A stretch of 5,511 nucleotides of DNA from positions 1 through 5,511 of the forward strand of contig JALURF010000045.1 in the NCBI GenBank assembly GCA_027017165.1, written 5' to 3'. Position numbers and translations under genes: made by a program. The first letter of the stretch is position 1. The number at the start of each line of letters is the position of its first letter. The notes below the pieces were generated by a model. The model saw only the letters and a list, made by a program, of their open reading frames with translations. It had not been told where the DNA came from and did no database searches. Below, piece by piece: positions 1 through 5,021 of this stretch. The stretch comes from Thermofilaceae archaeon (GTDB lineage: Archaea > Thermoproteota > Thermoprotei > Thermofilales > B69-G16).

Positions 1-498
1 CTAATGGGAGGCGCTGACGCAAAGGCTTTAATCGTATTGAGTATAAACGAAATTCCACTTCTCCATAAAGATCCCCTATCCCTGCTGCCCCCCCTCTCCA
101 TTTTTGTTAACAGTACGCTATTCTCCTTATCCGTAATACCCTTCATTTTAGCACGAAATACGTTCTATTTCCTTACCCGTGGCGAACTCTTTAAAGGATT
201 TGAAAAAGAAGATATTAAAAAGAAAATTATATGTCTTTTAACAGCTTATAAAGTTCCGTTTAGCGCGTATTTGAAAAATAAATACATGTACTCGCTCGCC
301 GAGTCCAGGGAAAATGGAGAGAAGAAATTAAGGATCGGCGTGAGACTTGAAGAAGAGGAAGAAGAATTAAATGACACACATTCGGAAGAAGAGGTATGGG
401 TAAGCCCGCTACTCCCTCTAATAGTCTTCATAGAAATAGGTTATATCGCTTATTTCTTTTGGGGAAATATCGTGGGTTTTATACTAGCGTCAATTTAG
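1..498 (+). CDS. pibD: Archaeal type IV prepilin / prearchaellin peptidase (A24 family), C-terminal part
   Basis: This membrane aspartic protease removes the class III signal peptide from archaellins and pilins. The frame is open to the left edge (codon 1-3 is CTA), so the ATG at 4 is probably internal and the N-terminal part, including the first catalytic Asp, lies outside. What is visible, counting from that ATG, is the GxGD-type motif GGAD (residues 2-5, catalytic D5), which opens a hydrophobic segment (about 7-20). A longer hydrophobic stretch follows (about 29-52), then a charged cytoplasmic-looking region. The C-terminal membrane segment (about 133-163) is preceded by the family-typical VWVSP (131-135). 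About 160 residues follow the catalytic Asp, which fits a PibD/FlaK-type enzyme. A run of six Glu (116-121) in the charged region is unusual. It ends with TAG at 496-498 and converges on the KaiC-like gene. The substrates are not encoded here. The family call is firm; PibD rather than another archaeal A24 paralogue is an inference. Confidence 0.87.
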   Translation, partial: LMGGADAKALIVLSINEIPLLHKDPLSLLPPLSIFVNSTLFSLSVIPFILARNTFYFLTRGELFKGFEKEDIKKKIICLLTAYKVPFSAYLKNKYMYSLAESRENGEKKLRIGVRLEEEEEELNDTHSEEEVWVSPLLPLIVFIEIGYIAYFFWGNIVGFILASI

Positions 499-670
499 CG
501 TTAAAGCCTCGGCGTGAGATGGTCTCTTCACCTTTAGCAGTCTTCCCTATCCTCCTCATCGGCTACATGGCATCTTCCTAGCCTCTTTCATCATCTTCAG
601 AACCCGTGTTCTCAATCATCTGCCATATTGAATATTAGGTAAGAAAGTAATATGTTTTCTCGTTAAAGCT

Positions 671-1459
671 CTAGATTTTTATCTTACCGTTAACTACTAT
701 TCCTCTTCCGGTCTCAATTTTGAACAAATACATAGCTGGCTTAACAGGTCTCCATCGCATTTTACGCACAAACAGCGTGCGTAAGAATTCGCCTTTACCT
801 CTTTCAATTCCTAAAACTATTACCCCCGCCGCTAGGAATTCTTCTACCCCGAAGCGGCTTAATGCGTTACTACCTGTGGGTATTTCAGACGTTATAATAT
901 TAGTAGTCCCTATCTCTTTCTCTATAGAAATGACTAAGTTTCTGATATAACTCCGTGTCCACGTAGGGTCTCGTTCACCCATGATTAGAGGTGCTACTGG
1001 ATCTATTACCAGACGCTTCGCTCCTATTCTCATGGCCTCAGTTTTTAAATTAAAGACTAGCGATTTTACGATAGTTTCAATAGGCTTATCCTTCATTTTT
1101 TCAGCAAAATCCGGCAATAAAGTGAGGACGCTTAGGAGGTTTTTCTTAATTAAAGCTTCTAAATCCCAGCCAAAAGATAAAGCGCCTCCTATGAAATCCT
1201 CGTAATCTTCGTCGACTAAAAGGTATACTCCGGGCTCTCCTATAGAAGCGCCGTAGACTAGGTAGTTCAACGAAAATATAGTCTTACCAGTGCCCGTTTC
1301 TCCGGCTACGAGATACGTCCTCCCCTTAATGAACCCTCCACCTATAATTTCATCCAGACCCTCAATTCCCGTCGGCGTCAGTATTAAGGGCGGGGGAGGC
1401 GGAGGCTCTCTAACTCCCGCTACTTCAACTTCATTACCTTTTAAACTCAAAATATTCAC
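671..1459 (-). CDS. Single-domain KaiC-like RecA-superfamily ATPase
   Basis: A RecA-fold ATPase of the archaeal KaiC/RAD55-like group. With GTG 1459 as residue 1, it shows a family-typical entry GIEGLDEIIGGG (31-42), Walker A GETGTGKT (53-60), an acidic segment VDEDYED after the next strand (82-88; E84/D85 sit where KaiC has catalytic glutamates), and Walker B RLVID (149-153). The C-terminal RKMRWRP...GIVV block (232-256) is typical of archaeal KaiC-like proteins. Only one domain is present, so this is not a clock KaiC. Residues 19-24 are six consecutive prolines in a short N-terminal tail. The GTG start overlaps the stop of the upstream ribbon-helix-helix gene as GTGA, which suggests translational coupling. 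A TTG at 1450 may be the true start: GGTGA at 1460-1456 sits 5 nt before it, the spacing used by other internal genes here, but overlaps the GTG. Relatives include ArlH and signalling ATPases. The specific role is unknown. Confidence 0.9.
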   Translation of the reverse strand: MNILSLKGNEVEVAGVREPPPPPPLILTPTGIEGLDEIIGGGFIKGRTYLVAGETGTGKTIFSLNYLVYGASIGEPGVYLLVDEDYEDFIGGALSFGWDLEALIKKNLLSVLTLLPDFAEKMKDKPIETIVKSLVFNLKTEAMRIGAKRLVIDPVAPLIMGERDPTWTRSYIRNLVISIEKEIGTTNIITSEIPTGSNALSRFGVEEFLAAGVIVLGIERGKGEFLRTLFVRKMRWRPVKPAMYLFKIETGRGIVVNGKIKI

Positions 1460-1608
1460 CCCTCTTCTAGTGCTCCAGAATACTTCTCTATGATGTATTC
1501 TAGAGCATCTCTTACAATAGCGGATATCGATTCGGCTTTTTCCTCTTCAACCATCTTTTTCATCTTAAAGTAGAGATTTTCAGGTATGCGGACGGTCACC
1601 TTTCGCAT
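1456..1608 (-). CDS. Small ribbon-helix-helix (CopG/Arc-like) DNA-binding protein, 50 aa
   Basis: A complete 50-residue gene with ATG at 1608-1606 and TGA at 1458-1456. The protein begins MRKVTVRIPENLY, the classic alternating beta-strand plus Pro of ribbon-helix-helix repressors. A charged first helix (about 13-23, FKMKKMVEEEK) follows. A turn rich in Ser (SIS, 27-29) leads into the second helix (about 30-43, AIVRDALEYIIEKY). Such proteins dimerise through the strand, which inserts in the DNA major groove, and they commonly repress their own operon. The gene is first in an operon with the KaiC-like ATPase, overlapping it by 4 nt. A TATA-like box and a palindrome lie just upstream. Translation probably starts within about 10 nt of the mRNA end; GGGGT at 1619-1615 is a weak Shine-Dalgarno candidate. 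The fold is confident. The DNA target and autoregulation are inferred. Confidence 0.88.
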   Translation of the reverse strand: MRKVTVRIPENLYFKMKKMVEEEKAESISAIVRDALEYIIEKYSGALEEG

Positions 1609-1634
1609 TCAACGACCCCAACGCAATTAACCCT

Positions 1635-1650
1635 AAAAGATTTAAAACGT
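1635..1650 (-). promoter_or_regulatory. TATA-like promoter of the RHH-KaiC operon
   Basis: Read on the - strand, the AT-rich core is ACGTTTTAAATCTTTT, with TTTTAAAT at 1647-1640. A start point about 26 bp downstream of its centre falls near 1618, giving a leader of roughly 10 nt before the ATG at 1608. This matches the usual archaeal spacing between TATA box and start site. It is assigned by position and composition only. Confidence 0.5.
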
Positions 1651-1654
1651 TTGC

Positions 1655-1664
1655 TATCCGGATA
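1655..1664. promoter_or_regulatory. Perfect palindrome TATCCGGATA, candidate operator
   Basis: A 10-bp perfect inverted repeat lies in the 93-bp divergent region between the regulator (- strand) and the 128-residue gene (+ strand). It ends about 7-8 bp short of each TATA-like box, nearly equidistant from both. A homodimeric ribbon-helix-helix protein is encoded immediately beside it, so binding here could control both transcripts. The palindrome is directly visible. Its use as an operator is inferred. Confidence 0.45.
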
Positions 1665-1670
1665 AGGAAT

Positions 1671-1701
1671 ACTTTATAAACTTCGTCACTATACTCATCG
1701 T
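1671..1701 (+). promoter_or_regulatory. TATA box and start region for a leaderless GTG gene
   Basis: TTTATAAA at 1673-1680 is an excellent archaeal TATA box and is preceded by purine-rich AAGGAA (1664-1669), suitable as a TFB recognition element. The GTG start at 1702 is about 26 bp from the box centre, which places the predicted transcription start at or next to the start codon. No Shine-Dalgarno sequence is seen, consistent with a leaderless mRNA. Confidence 0.62.
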
Positions 1702-2088
1702 GTGAAAAAGGATCCCTTGGAGAAGATATACAAGAAATTAAGAATGGCATATGCCAAGATATTAGTAGCTGAGAATATTAAAAGGAATAAAAGAAATTCT
1801 ATGAAAACTCTCTACGTATTGGCGATAACGGGGAATATTTTCGCAACGCCGGATTTCTTAGCTGGAGTTTATATCTCCAGTACACTATCGGATATTAAGA
1901 AGGTTAGAAAGATGCTCGGAAAGGCTTTAAAAAAGGGGGAATTATCGCCCGAAATGAGACTCTTGCTAGAACAGTTGGACTCGGTGCTGGAAACTGGCAA
2001 AAAAGCCGGTATCTACGATTTAAAAATGAGATTAGCAGAAGCTCTTAAAATGCTCGAATCAGGAATGTTTTACGACATCATCGCTTAG
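1702..2088 (+). CDS. Unrecognised 128-residue protein
   Basis: I do not recognise this family. The protein is basic, lacks cysteine and tryptophan, and looks largely helical. Residues 5-32 form a cationic amphipathic stretch. Residues 36-62 are fairly hydrophobic but interrupted by Gly, Asn, Pro and Asp, so a membrane segment is possible but not convincing. Residues 63-122 look like two or three charged amphipathic helices with regularly spaced Leu. The GTG start fits the upstream TATA box as a leaderless start, and TAG is at 2086-2088. The gene is divergent from the ribbon-helix-helix/KaiC operon, sharing its promoter region and palindrome, and converges on lplB. Codon use resembles the neighbours, so it is probably real. 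Shared regulation with the KaiC-like operon is plausible, but no function can be assigned. Confidence 0.75.
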   Translation: MKKDPLEKIYKKLRMAYAKILVAENIKRNKRNSMKTLYVLAITGNIFATPDFLAGVYISSTLSDIKKVRKMLGKALKKGELSPEMRLLLEQLDSVLETGKKAGIYDLKMRLAEALKMLESGMFYDIIA

Positions 2089-2145
2089 CTCAGAGCTCCA
2101 GACCCTCATCAACGTTAGTTATTTAAGCATAGCTTCTTTAAATCT

Positions 2146-2421
2146 CTAGTCCTTTTCCAGAAGCTCTCTTATAGCCGAAACTATGTCTTCTAGCGATAAA
2201 CCCAGTAGAATAATTTTCTCATTATACTTTCTAATTCTCTCCTCTACTTCTTCTATATCTACATTCCTCAGTGATTTTTCTAGTTCCTCAAAAATCTCAG
2301 GGGGGTAAGCAAAGAAGTCTCCACTGAAAACTACCTTCTCTATCTTACTTCCTTTTAACTCCAATTCAACTTTAAGCGTTTTCCCGCCAGGTATACGCTT
2401 TACAATCTCTTTTCTAGCCAA
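2146..2421 (-). CDS. lplB: Lipoate-protein ligase accessory (C-terminal) subunit LplB
   Basis: This 91-residue protein corresponds to the C-terminal domain of bacterial lipoate-protein ligase A, made as a separate polypeptide. In Thermoplasma acidophilum the equivalent LplB is needed with LplA for adenylation of the acyl group. Visible family features are an N-terminal PGGKTLKVELEL strand region (11-22) and the signature FSGDFFAYPPE (32-42). A helical C-terminal half (about 43-90) includes EELEKSLRNVDIEEVEERI and a closing LEDIVSAIRELLEKD helix. The start is TTG at 2421, supported by GAGGT at 2433-2429 seven nt upstream. The gene follows lplA after only 5 nt on the same strand, so the two are almost certainly cotranscribed. 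It converges with the 128-residue gene across 57 bp. Confidence 0.9.
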   Translation of the reverse strand: MARKEIVKRIPGGKTLKVELELKGSKIEKVVFSGDFFAYPPEIFEELEKSLRNVDIEEVEERIRKYNEKIILLGLSLEDIVSAIRELLEKD

Positions 2422-2426
2422 ACTCT

Positions 2427-3176
2427 CTACCTCTTAAATTTCCACTTTCTACTAGAATATTTACCGGCAAGCTTCTTAGCCAGAAATACCTCTTCTTCGG
2501 TGAGGTCGCCCTCCTCGAAATCCGCATCAAACACCTTTCCAAAACCTCTTTTCAAAGCCTCTATGACCTCCTCCTTGTCAACCTTTCTACGCAACTCTAA
2601 GGAAATCGTAGTTACTCTTTCCTTCAGAGATGAAATGCCTCGATCAACCAGCTTTTCCCTAGGAGCCTTTAAGGCTTTCTCCAGGACTTCAAGATTCGTA
2701 TTGTACATCAACGTGCCGTGTTGAAGGACTGCGTTCCCTCTTCTCGCCTGGGCACTACCTGAAATTTTCTTCCCATTAACTACTACGTCGTTTATAGGCA
2801 CAAACTTAGCTTTAAGTCCTAAAAAAGAAAGAGCTTCAAGTATACCTCTACAGATGAACTGATAGCTTTCTAGTAGATCAAATGGTATGAAATCGAGGTC
2901 GGCGACTACGCTATATGTTATCTCGCCTTCTGCGTCATGATATACTGATCCTCCGCCCGTGATGCGTCGAGTAAATGGAATCCTATTTTTTTCAAGGTAG
3001 CTCAGGTTGACCGCATCTACCACTTTCTGGAAATAGCCTATGGTAACTGCGCTTGGTTTCATTATGTAAAGCCTGAGAGTGTTGGGGATTAAGCCTTTCT
3101 GCTTAAGCTCTAGCATAGCTTCATCCAATCCCATATTCCAGTAAACATTCCCTTCATTGATAATTAGACGCCACAT
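2427..3176 (-). CDS. lplA: Lipoate/octanoate-protein ligase catalytic subunit LplA
   Basis: This 249-residue enzyme activates lipoate or octanoate with ATP and transfers it to the target lysine of lipoyl-domain proteins. Motifs in order are the N-terminal NMGLDEAML helix (14-22), RRITGGGSVYHD (70-81, the acyl/adenylate-binding loop), GEITYSV (84-90), ND..VNGKKISGSAQ (129-143), with K137 matching the conserved catalytic lysine, and HGTLMYN (153-159). The LplA C-terminal domain is absent and supplied by the adjacent lplB, as in archaeal bipartite ligases. ATG at 3176 lies about 30 bp from the centre of an AT-rich box, implying a very short leader. It is divergent from two radical SAM lipoyl synthase genes. 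In this setting the ligase may load octanoate as the synthase substrate rather than only scavenge lipoate. That point is inferred from known LipS1/LipS2 pathways. Confidence 0.93.
   Translation of the reverse strand: MWRLIINEGNVYWNMGLDEAMLELKQKGLIPNTLRLYIMKPSAVTIGYFQKVVDAVNLSYLEKNRIPFTRRITGGGSVYHDAEGEITYSVVADLDFIPFDLLESYQFICRGILEALSFLGLKAKFVPINDVVVNGKKISGSAQARRGNAVLQHGTLMYNTNLEVLEKALKAPREKLVDRGISSLKERVTTISLELRRKVDKEEVIEALKRGFGKVFDADFEEGDLTEEEVFLAKKLAGKYSSRKWKFKR
2429..2433 (-). promoter_or_regulatory. Shine-Dalgarno GAGGT for the lplB TTG start
   Basis: GAGGT on the - strand spans the lplA stop region and lies 7 nt before the TTG at 2421. It supports TTG as the real lplB start and coupled translation of the two ligase subunits. 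Confidence 0.6.
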
Positions 3177-3198
3177 ACGTCCATATACTCAGCGTAAC

Positions 3199-3212
3199 CG
3201 TTTTAATTTATT
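3199..3212. promoter_or_regulatory. Shared AT-rich box of the divergent lplA and lipS1 promoters
   Basis: The 54-bp gap between lplA and lipS1 holds one AT tract, TTTTAATTTA at 3201-3210. Its centre is about 26 bp from the lipS1 GTG (3231) and about 30 bp from the lplA ATG (3176). It can therefore act as a TATA-like element in both directions, giving leaderless or nearly leaderless transcripts. No Shine-Dalgarno sequence precedes either start. A single shared box is inferred; two overlapping boxes are possible. Confidence 0.5.
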
Positions 3213-3230
3213 TGTTATTAGATTTGTTGT

Positions 3231-4163
3231 GTGTTGGTTAGAGCGTCTATTGGATCTCTAAGCGAATTGGGGATAGAGAAGGTACGCATGTTAGCTAAGC
3301 CAACTACTGTTTATATATTGCAGTATTCAAAAAGAGGTTGTTTAGCTGGTTGTAAATTTTGTCCTCAATCCGCTACGAGCGCTACATGTAAGGACTATGT
3401 GTCTAGGATCCCGTGGCCTATCGTACCTCTCGGCGAGATATTGAAGAGAATTAAAGGAAGGGGGAACTTTGCTAGGATGTGCATCCAGAGCATAATAAAG
3501 CCAGAGTTTGAAAATGAGATTTTAAAGATAGTTTCTGAAATTAGGCGTTACGGAATTAAACTTCCTGTATCTATAGCTTTAACGCCCGTGGAAAGCTCTT
3601 TCCTGTATATGTATAAGGAGAAAGGCGTGGATTATATTGGAGTTGGATTAGATGCCGCCACACCGGAAATTTTCTACAAAATAGGCAAGCCGTATAGTTG
3701 GAATAAATACATAAACTTCATCGACAGGGCTGTTGAAATATTTGGTAGGAAGAGGGTTATTGTTCACCTGATCTTCGGCCTTGGAGAAAAAATTAAAGAC
3801 TTTGTATATACGATGAAAGCTCTTTATGAAAAAGGTTGTGAAGTAGCGCTATTCGCGTTTACACCCGTAAGGGGCACTCATTTACACGATCTTCCTCAGC
3901 CGGAGATTCTTAAATATAGAATTGTTCAAATCGCTAGGTTCATGCTTTCAAAAAATCTCAAAAAAATCCCTGATGTAGAGCATCTAGCACAGGCTTTGCT
4001 CACAAGTGGATGCCCTGGGTGTAATAGACCATTTTATAACGAAACTCCCAGAAAGATATACAATTACCCAAACGCGATAATGCTGGAAAGAGATAAAGCT
4101 AAATTGATAAAGGAAATATCGACTGCATTGGAAATAGTGGATATCAACAAGCTGATAGGGTGA
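3231..4163 (+). CDS. lipS1: Radical SAM lipoyl synthase component, LipS1-like
   Basis: A 310-residue radical SAM protein of the kind often labelled biotin synthase-related. LipS1 and LipS2 replace LipA in Thermococcus kodakarensis and other archaea; LipS1 acts on the 8-mercaptooctanoyl intermediate and adds sulfur at C6. The sequence shows the radical SAM cluster motif CLAGCKFC (C37, C41, C44), a GVGLDAATPEIF block (137-148), VHLIFGLGE (178-186), FTPVRGT (210-216), and a C-terminal SGCPGCNRPFYN (259-270). C261/C264, with C53 or C84, are candidate ligands for the second cluster that this family carries. GTG 3231 fits a leaderless start. lipS2 follows after 4 nt and lplA-lplB are divergent, which strongly supports the pathway. 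The radical SAM call is near certain. Which of the two is LipS1 is assigned from remembered family features and gene order, and is less certain. Confidence 0.85.
   Translation: MLVRASIGSLSELGIEKVRMLAKPTTVYILQYSKRGCLAGCKFCPQSATSATCKDYVSRIPWPIVPLGEILKRIKGRGNFARMCIQSIIKPEFENEILKIVSEIRRYGIKLPVSIALTPVESSFLYMYKEKGVDYIGVGLDAATPEIFYKIGKPYSWNKYINFIDRAVEIFGRKRVIVHLIFGLGEKIKDFVYTMKALYEKGCEVALFAFTPVRGTHLHDLPQPEILKYRIVQIARFMLSKNLKKIPDVEHLAQALLTSGCPGCNRPFYNETPRKIYNYPNAIMLERDKAKLIKEISTALEIVDINKLIG
4159..4163 (+). promoter_or_regulatory. Shine-Dalgarno GGTGA overlapping the lipS1 stop, for lipS2
   Basis: GGTGA matches the archaeal 16S anti-Shine-Dalgarno core. Its last three bases are the lipS1 TGA stop, and it lies 4 nt before the TTG at 4168. 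This decides the otherwise weak TTG start of lipS2 and points to translational coupling. Confidence 0.7.
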
Positions 4164-4167
4164 GTCT

Positions 4168-5016
4168 TTGAAAGCTTTCATACCAGGGAGGAAATATGCC
4201 GGTGTGAGCATAACGGGCTCCACGTGTCTTTTAAAATGCAGATTCTGTGAAGGCAAATATTTGAAAGGCATGTATCACGTGTCTAGCCCAAAAGAGTTGT
4301 ACTCTTTAGCAGACAGGCTTTGGAGGAGAGGGTTCAAAGGGATACTTATAAGCGGCGGATTTAATAAGCAAGGTCAATTGCCGTTGCGTCAATACCTGCC
4401 AGTTATTGGAAAGATAAAAAAGGATTTCGACTTTGTAATAAGCGTACATTCCGGACTGCCCGATAAGGAGACCATTATTGAAATGGAGAAAGCTGGAGTA
4501 GATGTCGTAGACTACCAGCTAGTAGTTGACGATTTAGTGATAAAAGAGGTTATGAGGCTTAGGAATCGTTCGAGTTTAGATTTCCTAGCTACTTTAAAGG
4601 AAATATATAGTAGCGGGTTGAAAGTCGCAGTTCATATTCCTATAGGGTTAAATTATGGAGTTATTAAAAGTGAGTACCTTGCACTAGATAGCTTACTTGA
4701 GCTCTTTAACCCCCACGTATTAATATTCCTGGTATTAATTCCCACGCGAGGTACTTCTATGGAGTATGTGAAGCCGCCAAATATAGGAGGTGTTATAGAT
4801 TTGATCAGCTACGCTAGAAAAGTCTACAGTGGAGAAATAGCGCTTGGATGTATGAGACCTGCATCTTACAAGCGTGTTTTAGATAAAATTCTAATAGAAA
4901 AACAGGTAGTAGATAGAATTGCGCTCCCCCCTCTTCAGTATATTAAACGTCATAGATTAGAAGTCGTGAACGCCTGTTGTTCTATTCCCGAAGAACTAAT
5001 TACGCGTTTTAAATAA
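4168..5016 (+). CDS. lipS2: Radical SAM lipoyl synthase component, LipS2-like
   Basis: A 282-residue radical SAM protein, the partner of the upstream gene. In the characterised pathway LipS2 acts first, inserting sulfur at C8 of the protein-bound octanoyl chain. The protein begins with MKAFIPGRKYAGVSITG, then CLLKCRFC (C20, C24, C27) binding the SAM-cleaving cluster. ISGGF (61-65), ISVHSGLP (91-98), VAVHIPIG (153-160) and IPTRGT (191-196) follow. Cysteines in LGCMRP (C228) and NACCSIP (C270, C271) are likely ligands of the second [4Fe-4S] cluster. The TTG start is set by GGTGA 4 nt upstream. The IPTRGT motif parallels FTPVRGT in the neighbour, so the pair looks like ancient paralogues. It is commonly misnamed a biotin synthase homologue, but no other biotin gene is nearby. 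The gene ends with TAA, 5 bp from the convergent SMC-like gene. Confidence 0.86.
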   Translation: MKAFIPGRKYAGVSITGSTCLLKCRFCEGKYLKGMYHVSSPKELYSLADRLWRRGFKGILISGGFNKQGQLPLRQYLPVIGKIKKDFDFVISVHSGLPDKETIIEMEKAGVDVVDYQLVVDDLVIKEVMRLRNRSSLDFLATLKEIYSSGLKVAVHIPIGLNYGVIKSEYLALDSLLELFNPHVLIFLVLIPTRGTSMEYVKPPNIGGVIDLISYARKVYSGEIALGCMRPASYKRVLDKILIEKQVVDRIALPPLQYIKRHRLEVVNACCSIPEELITRFK

Positions 5017-5021
5017 TAGAA

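Noticed and set aside
396..581. 61-residue + strand open frame across the end of the peptidase gene.
   Set aside because: It overlaps well-supported coding sequence in another frame, has no recognisable domain and no start signal.
555..621. Possible C/D box guide RNA on the - strand downstream of the KaiC-like gene: CTGA (600-597) followed closely by ATGATGA (594-588), with ATGATTG (619-613) upstream.
   Set aside because: The arrangement resembles a D'-C' pair, but the upstream C box is imperfect and no CTGA D box occurs at the expected distance. Too weak without a guide-target match.
499..669. 9-bp direct repeat CGTTAAAGC at 499-507 and 661-669, bracketing the convergent spacer.
   Set aside because: It is a single short repeat with no mobile-element features between the copies; chance or local sequence bias is an adequate explanation.
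720..1205. + strand open frames opposite the KaiC-like gene.
   Set aside because: They are shadows of a gene with clear Walker motifs on the - strand; their translations show no domain.
2087..2097. Small inverted repeat AGCTCAGAGCT at the end of the 128-residue gene, as a terminator.
   Set aside because: Four-base arms with no following T-run; archaeal terminators do not usually rely on such hairpins.
3984..4271. 95-residue - strand open frame across the lipS1-lipS2 junction.
   Set aside because: It lies antisense to the conserved cysteine motifs of both radical SAM genes and shows no family features.
3231..5016. Biotin synthase (BioB) identity for the radical SAM pair.
   Set aside because: Two tandem proteins next to lplA/lplB, with extra C-terminal cysteines and no other biotin genes nearby, fit LipS1/LipS2 much better.
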